A stretch of DNA of 64,000 nt. Source: Pedobacter sp. (lineage in GTDB: Bacteria; Bacteroidota; Bacteroidia; Sphingobacteriales; Sphingobacteriaceae). Position 1 is the stretch's first letter. Every line of letters starts with the position of its first letter. Where the stretch lies: contig JACMND010000069.1 of NCBI GenBank assembly GCA_014378705.1, positions 1 through 64,000 on the forward strand, in the 5' to 3' direction. Shown here in pieces: positions 9,872-18,887 of this stretch. The position numbers and the translations under genes were made by a program. The notes beneath the pieces are model-generated. The model was not told the DNA's origin and made no database searches. It saw only the letters and a list, made by a program, of their open reading frames with translations.

Positions 9872-10318
9872 ATGAATAGAGAAAATAAATTTCCTGAATT
9901 AGATAACAAAAATGAAGATCAGGACAGAGATAAAACATTGAAAGACGATTTGAATTCTCAAACTAATATTGACAATTTAGCATACAATGCTGAAGCGAAT
10001 AGCTTTGAATTTGACGTGAATACGGAAGGCGGGGAGTATGATCATCCGGATCCGTACAATACGGCCGTAAAGAACGGTGGAGATTTTAATTCTGATTATG
10101 ATGAGGCAAATCCAACGGCAGTTGATGAATATGATAAGGCAGAAGATTCGGCAGAAAACCTGGATACTTTAGGCATGCATATAGATAGTGGTAAAATTGT
10201 AGAATTGAGTCCGATTGACGAAGAACTTTCTAAAACGCCGGAGGATGACCGGGACGATCTTGATGAAGAAGGATATCCCAAAAACGACACAAGGAAAGAA
10301 GATGATCTGAACAGCTAA
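9872..10318 (+). CDS. hypothetical highly acidic, low-complexity protein
   Basis: 148 aa ORF rich in D/E/N; its stop overlaps the convergent dnaX stop by 4 bp. Confidence 0.65.
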   Translation: MNRENKFPELDNKNEDQDRDKTLKDDLNSQTNIDNLAYNAEANSFEFDVNTEGGEYDHPDPYNTAVKNGGDFNSDYDEANPTAVDEYDKAEDSAENLDTLGMHIDSGKIVELSPIDEELSKTPEDDRDDLDEEGYPKNDTRKEDDLNS

Positions 10319-12129
10319 TCCAGTTCCAGATTAAAATTTTTTTTAAAATCTTCTAAATGAGGATTTTTTTCTACCATATGCAGATACTTTTCAGTAGAGG
10401 TATATAGATGCTTCTTATTGCTTTTTTCGGCTTGTTTGGTAATGATATCCACACTGAAATTTTTTAACTGAACGCGAAGAAAATTCAGCAAATCTATCTT
10501 TTCACTGGCAAGCTGGTTGTCCTGAATTTTATTTTCAATAATTAATTCTATCAAAAAATTTTCCAGTAGAACAGGCTGGTATGCGGTCATTAAAGTGAAT
10601 ATATTCAGCTTTCCATCTAATTTTATTTTTTGAGCATACTGGTTCCACAGTTTTAATAAGGTATCTGTACTAAATTCTTCCTTCGTTTCTCCTTGAACGT
10701 AATCAATCTTTTGTTCTTCCTTTTTGTTGTAATTGGCAGTTAGGTCATTTAAATTAGGAATGATAGTATCAGTTTGAATATACCCTATTTTAGGAAGGTT
10801 AATTTTTAGCTTTTCTAAAACCTTTTCCGGTAATACATTATTTTCTTCAGTTTGATTTACTTCTACAGCAGGAGGAGATAAAACTGGTCCTTCCGGACTA
10901 TCAGCTTTACTCTCAGGCATTTTTAACTCAATAGAGTTTTTAATAGGTGGTAAATCTTTAACTAAGGGTTCAAACTTTTTTTTTACTGGTTCTACAGTTA
11001 AAATATTGTTTGCTGGTATTTTTGAAAAGTTTAAAACGGACGGAATATGACAGAGTTTTATTAGTGCCAGCTCTACCTGCAATCGCTGGTTTTTACTGAT
11101 CCGGTAATTAAGATCACATTGATTGGCGATGTTTAAAGATGAAATTAAAAAGGAAGTTGATGTTTCTTGAGATTGCTTAAGATAACGTTGTTTAATTCCT
11201 TCACTTACTTCAAGTAATTTGAGAGTGATCTCATCTTTGGTAACAAGCAGGTTTCTAAAGTGAGAGGCCAGGCCTGTAATAAAATGGTTTCCATCAAAAC
11301 CATTTGCCAAAATCTCGTCAAATATTACAAGTGAACCAGGAACATTTTCCTGAAGCAAAGCATCAGTTAATTGAAAATAGTAATCGTAGTCTAGAATATT
11401 CAGATTTTCAATTACAGATTTATAAGTAACATTTTTATTAGAAAAACTAACAATCTGATCGAACATAGAAAGCGCATCCCGTAATCCTCCATCGGCTTTT
11501 TGTGCGATAAGATGCAATCCATCCGTATCAAAATTTACACTTTCTTTCACCGCGATTTCTGCAAGATGACCTGCCATATCATCCACCTTGATTCTGTTAA
11601 AATCAAATATTTGGCAGCGGGATAAAATAGTCGGCAGAATTTTATGTTTTTCTGTTGTGGCTAATATAAAAATAGCATAAGAAGGCGGCTCTTCCAACGT
11701 TTTCAAAAAAGCATTAAACGCTGATTGCGATAACATGTGAACCTCATCAATGATATAGATTTTGTACTTACCCGTTTGTGGTGGGATACGAACCTGTTCA
11801 ATCAGGCTGCGGATATCATCAACCGAATTGTTAGAAGCAGCATCCAGTTCATGGATACTAAAAGAATTTCCGTTTTGAAAGGTTTGGCATGAATGACATA
11901 TGCCACAGGCTTCGGCCTGCTCAGATAAATTTTCGCAGTTAATTGTCTTGGCCAGAATTCTTGCACATGTAGTTTTGCCTACACCCCGCGGACCGCAAAA
12001 CAAAAATGCCTGAGCCAGTTGATTATTTTTAATGGCATTTTTAAGCGTATTGGTAATGTGCTGCTGACCAACTACGGTTTGAAATGTTGCCGGGCGGTAT
12101 TTACGGGCCGAAACGATAAAATTATCCAT
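10315..12129 (-). CDS. dnaX: DNA polymerase III subunit gamma/tau
   Basis: 604 aa; KYRPATFQTVVGQQHITNTL, GPRGVGKTTCARILAK Walker A, C-x-C zinc cluster, YIIDEVHMLSQSAFNAFLKTLEEPP. Confidence 0.95.
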   Translation of the reverse strand: MDNFIVSARKYRPATFQTVVGQQHITNTLKNAIKNNQLAQAFLFCGPRGVGKTTCARILAKTINCENLSEQAEACGICHSCQTFQNGNSFSIHELDAASNNSVDDIRSLIEQVRIPPQTGKYKIYIIDEVHMLSQSAFNAFLKTLEEPPSYAIFILATTEKHKILPTILSRCQIFDFNRIKVDDMAGHLAEIAVKESVNFDTDGLHLIAQKADGGLRDALSMFDQIVSFSNKNVTYKSVIENLNILDYDYYFQLTDALLQENVPGSLVIFDEILANGFDGNHFITGLASHFRNLLVTKDEITLKLLEVSEGIKQRYLKQSQETSTSFLISSLNIANQCDLNYRISKNQRLQVELALIKLCHIPSVLNFSKIPANNILTVEPVKKKFEPLVKDLPPIKNSIELKMPESKADSPEGPVLSPPAVEVNQTEENNVLPEKVLEKLKINLPKIGYIQTDTIIPNLNDLTANYNKKEEQKIDYVQGETKEEFSTDTLLKLWNQYAQKIKLDGKLNIFTLMTAYQPVLLENFLIELIIENKIQDNQLASEKIDLLNFLRVQLKNFSVDIITKQAEKSNKKHLYTSTEKYLHMVEKNPHLEDFKKNFNLELD

Positions 12130-12282
12130 TGTTGTAAAAATAGTATTTTTACTTATCAGTTGGAAAAAGTTGTAATTGGTAAATTATCTGTGGAGTAGAA
12201 AAGTCTTGAAAGTAAGTTAGATAGGTTTTTTTATTGCTGCTATAAAGTATAAAATATTGTGATAAAAACCTTCCGCCGGGTA

Positions 12283-12493
12283 AAAACTATAAGGAACTTA
12301 AAATAAACATGGATTTTATAAGGAATTGGGGGCTTTAGAATATTGGATTATCGAACCGGAAGAAAAAACGTTAAGAAGTATAAGCCTGATGCGGAAGAAA
12401 AAATTTCAGCCCTCCCGGTTGCGTACGTCGGGTGGTAAAGAAAATACCCCGGTTTTGCCCGGATTTAGTTTAATGCTTGACGAGGTATTTTAG
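12283..12493 (+). pseudogene. degraded Uma2-family (PD-(D/E)XK-like) protein, C-terminal remnant
   Basis: Reads KHGFYKELGALEYWIIEPEEKTLRSISLMRKKKFQPSRLRTSGGKENTPVLPGFSLMLDEVF* in one frame, with other Uma2-like pieces (NYKELK, KYKPDAEEK) in shifted frames. No start codon or N-terminal half. Confidence 0.65.
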
Positions 12494-12556
12494 CATCAGT
12501 TTTAGCGATTATATATAAATCAATCCTTACAGTGCTTTGCAAGCCTAAGCAAGCTA

Positions 12557-12655
12557 AACCCGGTAGGAGCGTAAAGCCCCCGATTTTTCATCGGGGCTTG
12601 CAGCGAATAACGGGACTGTCGGTTACCAAATGCACTGGACTGGCTTTTCAAAAAT
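12557..12655. repeat. intergenic palindromic repeat-like element
   Basis: Perfect inner stem AAGCCCC(C)GAT-TTTTC-ATCGGGGCTT (12574-12599) nested within an outer CCCG...CGGG pair. Confidence 0.5.
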
Positions 12656-12690
12656 AAAATCAGGCAATCCAAATCAAGTTAAACAACTAA

Positions 12691-12720
12691 TTGATAATTA
12701 GAAAAATATCTCTATTTTTG
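12691..12720 (+). promoter_or_regulatory. Bacteroidota-type promoter for rpsF-rpsR-rplI
   Basis: TTG at 12691-12693, 19 nt spacer, TATTTTTG (TAnnTTTG) at 12713-12720, 46 nt before rpsF ATG. Confidence 0.7.
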
Positions 12721-12766
12721 CGCTCCGTTATAAAAGCGGAACAATTAAAAAATTATAAAAAGAACA

Positions 12767-13132
12767 ATGCAACAGTACGAAACAGTGATCATTCTTACCC
12801 CGTTGTTATCTGAAGAGGCCGCTAAAGAGGTTGTAACCAAATTTAGCAAGCTAATGACTGATAGCGGAGCCGAAATTATCCATGAGGATAATTGGGGTTT
12901 GAAAAAACTTGCGTATCCGATTGAAAAGAAAACAACCGGGTATTATCACCTAACTACTTTTAATGCTCCGGGTGAGTTAATTAACAAAATTGAGATTGAG
13001 TACCGACGTGATGAGCGTGTGATGCGTTTTTTAACCATTGCACTTGATAAGCACGCGATGGCTTACAGCGAGAAAAAACGCAGCGGAGCATTCAATAAAA
13101 AGAAAGAAGTTAAAACGGAGGCAGCAGCATAA
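12767..13132 (+). CDS. rpsF: 30S ribosomal protein S6
   Basis: MQQYETVIILTPLLSEEAAKEVVTKF...NWGLKKLAYPIEKKTTGYYHL...RRDERVMRFLT. Confidence 0.95.
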   Translation: MQQYETVIILTPLLSEEAAKEVVTKFSKLMTDSGAEIIHEDNWGLKKLAYPIEKKTTGYYHLTTFNAPGELINKIEIEYRRDERVMRFLTIALDKHAMAYSEKKRSGAFNKKKEVKTEAAA

Positions 13133-13395
13133 TGGCAAAAGATACAATTCAATACGTTACGGCTCCCAAAGTGGACGATACGCGTAAAAAATATTGCCGT
13201 TTTAAAAAGAACGGTATCAAGTTTATTGACTACAAGGATGGTAATTTTTTGTTAAAGTTTGTAAATGACCAGGGCAAAGTTTTGCCCCGCCGTTTAACCG
13301 GAACTTCTTTAAAATTCCAGCGTAAAGTAGCTCAGGCTATAAAACGTGCCCGCCATATTGGTTTAATGCCGTATGTTACTGATTCATTAAAATAA
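13132..13395 (+). CDS. rpsR: 30S ribosomal protein S18
   Basis: KKYCRFKKNGIKFIDYKD...GKVLPRRLTGTSLKFQRKVAQAIKRARHIGLMPYV. Confidence 0.95.
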   Translation: MAKDTIQYVTAPKVDDTRKKYCRFKKNGIKFIDYKDGNFLLKFVNDQGKVLPRRLTGTSLKFQRKVAQAIKRARHIGLMPYVTDSLK

Positions 13396-13410
13396 GGGGA
13401 GACACGCGAA

Positions 13411-13854
13411 ATGGAATTAATATTAAAACAAGACATCAAAAACCTCGGAGAGAAAGATGATGTTGTTAAAGTAAAGCCGGGATATGGCCGTAATTTTCTT
13501 ATTCCGGAAGGATTTGCAATTATGGCTACAGTTTCTGCAAAAAAAGTATTGGCAGAGAATTTAAAGCAAGCCGCTTTTAAACAAGATAAAATTAAAAAGG
13601 ACGCGGATGCTATTGCAACCCGTTTGGAAGGTGTAAAACTGATTATTGGTGCTAAAGCCGGTGAAAGCGGAAAGATATTTGGGTCTGTTAACACCATTCA
13701 GATTGCTGATGCGTTGAAAAAAGAAGGTTTTGAAGTTGACCGTAGACGGATTACTTTTGAAACCGACCCTAAATTTATTGGAGAGTACATTGCCAATTTA
13801 AATTTGCACAAAGAGGTAAAAGTACAGGTTCCGTTTGCAGTGGTTGCTGAGTAA
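13411..13854 (+). CDS. rplI: 50S ribosomal protein L9
   Basis: MELILKQDIKNLGEKDDVVKVKPGYGRNFLIPEGFAIMAT signature. Confidence 0.95.
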   Translation: MELILKQDIKNLGEKDDVVKVKPGYGRNFLIPEGFAIMATVSAKKVLAENLKQAAFKQDKIKKDADAIATRLEGVKLIIGAKAGESGKIFGSVNTIQIADALKKEGFEVDRRRITFETDPKFIGEYIANLNLHKEVKVQVPFAVVAE

Positions 13855-13912
13855 GACTGAACCCCATTTGCGCACGAACTCATTACCCTTTTCCGAATGA
13901 GAAAGGCGATCA

Positions 13913-13946
13913 ATAAAATGCCTCCTGGTTTAAGGAGGCATTTTAT
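13913..13946 (+). terminator. rho-independent terminator downstream of rplI
   Basis: ATAAAATGCCTCC-TGGTTTAA-GGAGGCATTTTAT perfect long hairpin. Confidence 0.8.
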
Positions 13947-14121
13947 GTTTAATAATTTTATCTGATTTATCTTATCAAATAGCTAATTAGCAGATTGATT
14001 GTTGATTTAGGCGTTTTAACAAGTTGTACGCTGTAGCTTTTTAGGATTCCTTCGATCTGCTCAGGATTGCCAAAAAGGATGCCGCTCCCATCATTAACGC
14101 AAAAAAGAAAACCTCATACTC

Positions 14122-14607
14122 TCAGGTAAGTATTAAAGAACCGAAGACCTGGGCATGCCAGGTATTTTTAAGTGGAACTTCCCAGCTGTTGTTTAATTCC
14201 TTTCTTGTAGACACCAGGTTATTAAAAACAATGGTTTCTGAAGTAATGACTTCAGCTTTAAGTAATTTTTCAAATTCATCCCGGTTAACTGTTTGAACAA
14301 CTTCACCATCTCGGTAAGCCAGAGAAAAGCGGTCAAATAAATTAATGCTGAATTCCAATTCTAAATCTTTCATCAACTTTACTGATTTATCAATCGAACA
14401 GCCTGTAGCCCCGACCTTCTCTTCATCCACAGATAAAACAATGAACTGATTGTATCTGATTTCTGCCGCGGCTACTAATTCATGTCCGTGCGCCAGCCAC
14501 TGAGACGTAAAGCTATTGAGCTTATCTTGAATTTGTGTTACTTCAATAGGTTGTAAAATCCGGTCAGACTGGTAGATCCATACCCTGGAATTTTCAGAAA
14601 TATTCAT
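14122..14607 (-). CDS. conserved hypothetical protein
   Basis: 161 aa intact ORF (MNISENSRVWIYQSDRILQPIEVTQIQDKLNSFTSQW...); resembles a small Bacteroidota family sometimes labelled 'ABC transporter ATPase', but no Walker motif is present. Confidence 0.7.
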   Translation of the reverse strand: MNISENSRVWIYQSDRILQPIEVTQIQDKLNSFTSQWLAHGHELVAAAEIRYNQFIVLSVDEEKVGATGCSIDKSVKLMKDLELEFSINLFDRFSLAYRDGEVVQTVNRDEFEKLLKAEVITSETIVFNNLVSTRKELNNSWEVPLKNTWHAQVFGSLILT

Positions 14608-14681
14608 GACGTAAAGTTACTTATTATTTAAAATGGTGTTATTTTAATAATTTGATAAAAGAAAAAGCTTGAGTTCTGATT

Positions 14682-15569
14682 TTATAATCCATTTGCCCTA
14701 ACCGTGATTTCGGCGATATCCAATACCAAAACTTCGTTTTCTTTCTCAAAGTTTTTTATTCCATCGCTTAACATGGTCATGCAAAAGGGGCATCCGGCGG
14801 CGATAATATCCGGATTAATGGATAAAGCTTCTTCAATCCGTTCAATGTTTACGTCTTTAAAACCTTTTTCAGGTTCTTTAAACATCTGAGCACCCCCTGC
14901 GCCGCAACATAACCCATTGCTTTTGCAGCGCTTCATTTCTACAAGCTCGGCATCTAAAATTTCCAATGCTTTACGCGGAGCTTCATATACACCGTTGCCG
15001 CGACCTAAATAACAAGGATCATGAAAAGTAATTTTTTTGCCTTTAAAAGATTCACCGCCCTCTGCTTTTAGTTTGCCATCATCAATTAACTGCTGTATTA
15101 ATTGGGAATGGTGTATCACTTCGTAATTGCCGCCTAAACCGGGATATTCATTTTTGATGGTGTTGAAACAATGCGGGCAACCGGTTACTATTTTTTTAAT
15201 CTTGTAACCGTCCAAAATCTGGATATTGCTTATGGCCTGCATCTGGAAAAGAAATTCATTTCCCGCTCTTTTTGCCGGATCGCCTGTACAACTTTCTTCG
15301 GTGCCCAACACAGCGAAATTTATTCCCACATATTGGAGAATTTTACAAATATCACGGGTAATTTTTTGTGCTCTTTCATCAAAGCTACCGGCACAGCCAA
15401 CCCAAAATAAAATTTCAGGTGCTTCACCTTTAGCGGCCATTTCAGCCATGGTTGATATACCCTTACCTTGAACCTCTTCATTGTTGAGGGAATTAATTTG
15501 CACATTATTGGTTGAGTCGTTCATAAATATTTTTAAACCCGTTAAAAGCATTTGAATGGATCTGCACAT
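14682..15569 (-). CDS. (Fe-S)-binding protein with two CCG domains (HdrB/GlpC-like); likely start at internal Met MNDSTNN (15524)
   Basis: CPHCFNTIKNEYPGLG, HDPCYLGRGN, SNGLCCGAGGAQMF, GCPFCMTMLSDGIK cysteine motifs. Confidence 0.85.
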   Translation of the reverse strand: MCRSIQMLLTGLKIFMNDSTNNVQINSLNNEEVQGKGISTMAEMAAKGEAPEILFWVGCAGSFDERAQKITRDICKILQYVGINFAVLGTEESCTGDPAKRAGNEFLFQMQAISNIQILDGYKIKKIVTGCPHCFNTIKNEYPGLGGNYEVIHHSQLIQQLIDDGKLKAEGGESFKGKKITFHDPCYLGRGNGVYEAPRKALEILDAELVEMKRCKSNGLCCGAGGAQMFKEPEKGFKDVNIERIEEALSINPDIIAAGCPFCMTMLSDGIKNFEKENEVLVLDIAEITVRANGL

Positions 15570-15608
15570 TTACTCATTTGCACATCTATGCATTTGCTAA
15601 TCAGCAAA

Positions 15609-16907
15609 TCAATCTTTCGCCCAGTTAAAACGATCAGCTGGTGAATATTTCCAAGGGGCACCATTGTTTTCTATGTTTGCAAACATGTTATTTAAACTAG
15701 CCGAAGCTTTAGATTCTTCCATAACTGAATAGCGTCGTAGTTCAACTATAATATTGAGCGGGTCAATATTTATCGGACAAGCCTCTGTACAGGCATTACA
15801 GGTTGTACAGGCCCAAATCTCTTCCTTGCTTATGTAATCGTGTAACAGGGATTTTTCATCCTTAAAACCCTTGCCATGTTTGTCTAAATTACGTCCGATT
15901 TCTTCCATCCGGTCGCGGGTATCCATCATTATTTTACGCGGGGAAAGAAGCTTTCCGGTAATATTGGCCGGACAAACGGATGTACACCGGCCGCATTCTG
16001 TACAGGTATAAGCTTCCATTAAGCTTTTCCAGGTTAAATCTGTAACATCTTTAGCACCAAACCGGTTTCCTTCCGCTACAGGTTGCGGCGTATACGCAGT
16101 ATCAAGCATTGCTTTAACCTCATTGGTAACTGATGCCATATCGGTAAATTCACCTTTGGGTTCTAAATTAGAATAGTACGTATTCGGGAAGGCCAAAATA
16201 ATGTGAAAATGTTTGGAATAGGGGAGGTAATTTAAAAACGCGAGAATGCCGATAATATGAAACCACCAAGCAGAACGTTCTATGATGATCAGTATTGATT
16301 CTGATGAAGGCAACAATGGAGAAATGAAACCGCTTATTGGAAAAACCCCTGCGTTGATGTAGTGTGGTGATCCAATTTGCTGTAAACGATAATCCGCGGC
16401 ATTCATGGTTAAAAACGCAATCATGAGTACGGTTTCAATAATTAGTATATAATCTGCGTCAGCTTTTGGCCATTTGCCCATTTCAACTCCCGAAAACCTT
16501 TTTAACTTTAAATAATTGCGCCTTGCGTAAAATGCGATGACGCCAAGCAATACCAGTGCTGCAAGTATTTCGAAAGAACCGATCAGAAAATTATACAGGC
16601 CGCCAAGTGGAGAAGCGAAGATTCTGTGGGTACCAAAAAGGCCATCAATGATAATTTCTAACACTTCAAGGTTTATGATAACAAATCCCACATAAACAAA
16701 AAAGTGCAATATGGCAGCGATAGGCCGCTTTACCATTTTAGTCTGACCAAAAGCGACTTTTAACATAACCATGAAACGCTGCAATGGCTTATCCGAACGA
16801 TTTAGGGGAAGACCTAAATTTATGTTTCGAATTATCTTTTTTACATTAACAGTAAAATAAAAGACGGCAGCAAGGATTATTAGTAAAAATATAATTTGAT
16901 CAGTCAT
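15609..16907 (-). CDS. membrane-anchored 4Fe-4S dicluster ferredoxin-type protein
   Basis: N-terminal transmembrane segments, then CTECGRCTSVCPANITGK and CTTCNACTEACPINIDP clusters. Confidence 0.85.
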   Translation of the reverse strand: MTDQIIFLLIILAAVFYFTVNVKKIIRNINLGLPLNRSDKPLQRFMVMLKVAFGQTKMVKRPIAAILHFFVYVGFVIINLEVLEIIIDGLFGTHRIFASPLGGLYNFLIGSFEILAALVLLGVIAFYARRNYLKLKRFSGVEMGKWPKADADYILIIETVLMIAFLTMNAADYRLQQIGSPHYINAGVFPISGFISPLLPSSESILIIIERSAWWFHIIGILAFLNYLPYSKHFHIILAFPNTYYSNLEPKGEFTDMASVTNEVKAMLDTAYTPQPVAEGNRFGAKDVTDLTWKSLMEAYTCTECGRCTSVCPANITGKLLSPRKIMMDTRDRMEEIGRNLDKHGKGFKDEKSLLHDYISKEEIWACTTCNACTEACPINIDPLNIIVELRRYSVMEESKASASLNNMFANIENNGAPWKYSPADRFNWAKD

Positions 16908-17035
16908 CTATCTTTTCTAGTTGTCAAAAATAAGTATTATGATTTTATCAATTTATTTTTAACATGTCATTATTAACATTTACACGGCTTTATGAGTTAA
17001 ATTTCAAATATATTTTAGAAAATCAAAAAAGACGC

Positions 17036-17043
17036 TACATTTG
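17036..17043 (+). promoter_or_regulatory. -7 box of tRNA-Phe promoter
   Basis: TACATTTG (TAnnTTTG) 17 nt upstream of the tRNA; no clear -33 TTG. Confidence 0.45.
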
Positions 17044-17059
17044 CAGACCATTTGAAGAT

Positions 17060-17132
17060 GGTGCCATAGCTCAGTCGGTAGAGCAAAGGACTGAAAATCC
17101 TTGTGTCCCTGGTTCGAATCCAGGTGGCACCA
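17060..17132 (+). tRNA. tRNA-Phe (anticodon GAA), CCA not encoded
   Basis: GGTGCCA acceptor / TGGCACC + A; D-arm TAGCTCAGTCGGTAGAGC; anticodon loop CTGAAAA; T-arm GGTTCGAATCC. Confidence 0.95.
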
Positions 17133-17171
17133 CAATAAATCCTTGGAGTTCTACTCCGGGGATTTCTTGTT
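17124..17171 (+). repeat. direct repeat copy 1: tRNA-Phe 3' end plus terminator-like hairpin
   Basis: GTGGCACCACAATAAATCCTTGGAGTTCTACTCCGGGGATTTCTTGTTT; 43/48 match by eye to 18888-18935. Confidence 0.85.
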
Positions 17172-17484
17172 TAGTGTTATAATATGTAAAAAGGTTTAAA
17201 ATTCATCTACCAGATTAAATCATAATATCAACAATCTCTTAAAAAAGCAAGTCTTTTGAAAGTCGCCCCTTTCATAATAATGGCTATTGGGTATTTAGCA
17301 ATATTAGTACCAACTGTAAGATACCTTTAATGGCGTTATTTCTATCTTGGAATAGTTGCTTGAATGTTCGGTTTGAACTTTGCTTAACCTTCAAAAACTA
17401 TGTCAGAAAGTTTTATTAGAGAAATGATAAGTTTATTTTATTAGAAAGTAGCTAATATTTTTAGTATAATATGTACGTTTGTAT

Positions 17485-18861
17485 ATGTATGCCATCGTAG
17501 ATATAGAAACAACTGGAGGACATGCCAGCGCCAATGGTATAACCGAAATTGCTATAGTCATACATAACGGAAAAGAGGTTGTACAACAGTATCAAACCCT
17601 GATAAATCCAGGAGTATTTATTCCCTTATATATTACTGCTCTTACAGGGATTAGTAATGAGATGGTAGAAAGCGCACCTTCCTTCAAGCAAGTAGCATCA
17701 GAAATTTATGTCCTTTTAAAGGATAGAATTTTTGTAGCCCATAATGTAAATTTTGACTATTCATTTGTAAGCCATCATCTTTCTTTAGCAGGTTACCAAC
17801 TTCAATGTAAGAAGCTATGTACCGTTCGTTTAGGGCGAAAAATTGTTCCTGGATTTTTGTCTTATAGTCTGGGTAAATTATGCAAATGCCTGGATATTGA
17901 AATAAAAGACAGGCATAGAGCAGGTGGAGATGCCCAGGCAACGGCTCAACTGTTTTCATTGCTATTACAAAAAGACACCGAAGGCCATATTTTACAATCG
18001 CTGAATCGAAATTCGAAAGAACAGCAATTACCGCCTCATTTAAATAAAGCAGATATTGAAAAATTACCAGCTGTACCGGGGGTATATTACTTTAATGATC
18101 AAAAAGGAAAAGCTATCTATGTGGGCAAAGCTAAAAATTTGAAAAAGCGGGTTTTGTCGCATTTTACAGGAAATAATTCAGGCAAGCAGCGGCAGGAGTT
18201 TATGGGGCACATTCACTCCATTACGTTTCAGCAATGCGGAACAGAGCTTATGGCTTTCATTTTAGAGGCTTACGAAATAAAACGGCTATGGCCAGCTAAC
18301 AATAAGGCTTTAAAACGCTTTGATCTTGCTTATGGTCTTTATACATATGAAGATCAGCGAGGCTACCTAAGGCTGGCTATTGATAAAAAAAGAAAATATT
18401 CAGCTCCCGTTTACAGCTTTACTCAGATTTCGGAAGGGCATAATCTTATCCAGGTTTTAATGAGGGAGTTTGATCTATGCCCAAAACTCTGTTTTATACA
18501 GATTAACAATGAATGTTGTACTGGAATAACTCAAGGTCATTGCCATGGAGCTTGCGAAAGCAGAGAAGAATTTAGTGAATATAATAAAAGGGTTCAGCTC
18601 GCTTTAGCAGGATTAAAAGCAACTTTACCCTCCTTCGTTTTACAAGATGAAGGAAGGACAACTGATGAGAAAAGTATTGTATTAATGGAGGAAGGTCAAT
18701 TAAAAGGGATGGGATATATTTCTAAAGCGTTCTCTGCTGATGATGATATAAATCAACTAAAACCTCTTTTACAGCCCTATCTCTGCAATGATTATACTAG
18801 CAGGCTGGTGCAAAGCTTTGCTTCACGGTATCCTGAAAAAGTGATGATGCTAAATTTGTAG
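17485..18861 (+). CDS. DEDDh 3'-5' exonuclease (DnaQ/epsilon-like) fused to GIY-YIG (UvrC N-term/Cho-like) nuclease domain
   Basis: YAIVDIETTGGHASANGITEIAIV Exo I, HNVNFDYSF Exo II, HRAGGDAQATAQLF Exo III; then LPAVPGVYYFNDQKGKAIYVGKAKNLKKRVLSHF GIY-YIG. The ORF track starts at TTG 17479; first ATG at 17485. Confidence 0.9.
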   Translation: MYAIVDIETTGGHASANGITEIAIVIHNGKEVVQQYQTLINPGVFIPLYITALTGISNEMVESAPSFKQVASEIYVLLKDRIFVAHNVNFDYSFVSHHLSLAGYQLQCKKLCTVRLGRKIVPGFLSYSLGKLCKCLDIEIKDRHRAGGDAQATAQLFSLLLQKDTEGHILQSLNRNSKEQQLPPHLNKADIEKLPAVPGVYYFNDQKGKAIYVGKAKNLKKRVLSHFTGNNSGKQRQEFMGHIHSITFQQCGTELMAFILEAYEIKRLWPANNKALKRFDLAYGLYTYEDQRGYLRLAIDKKRKYSAPVYSFTQISEGHNLIQVLMREFDLCPKLCFIQINNECCTGITQGHCHGACESREEFSEYNKRVQLALAGLKATLPSFVLQDEGRTTDEKSIVLMEEGQLKGMGYISKAFSADDDINQLKPLLQPYLCNDYTSRLVQSFASRYPEKVMMLNL

Positions 18862-18887
18862 GTCGGTGTGATCTCTACATCTTTCAT

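Noticed and set aside
10315-12129. Programmed frameshift in dnaX producing gamma
   Set aside because: A-rich runs exist, but I could not identify a convincing slippery heptamer with stimulatory elements.
16964-17182. 72 aa ORF across tRNA-Phe (…AIAQSVEQRTENPCVPGSNPGGTT…)
   Set aside because: It is a conceptual translation of the tRNA gene itself, a well-known artefact.
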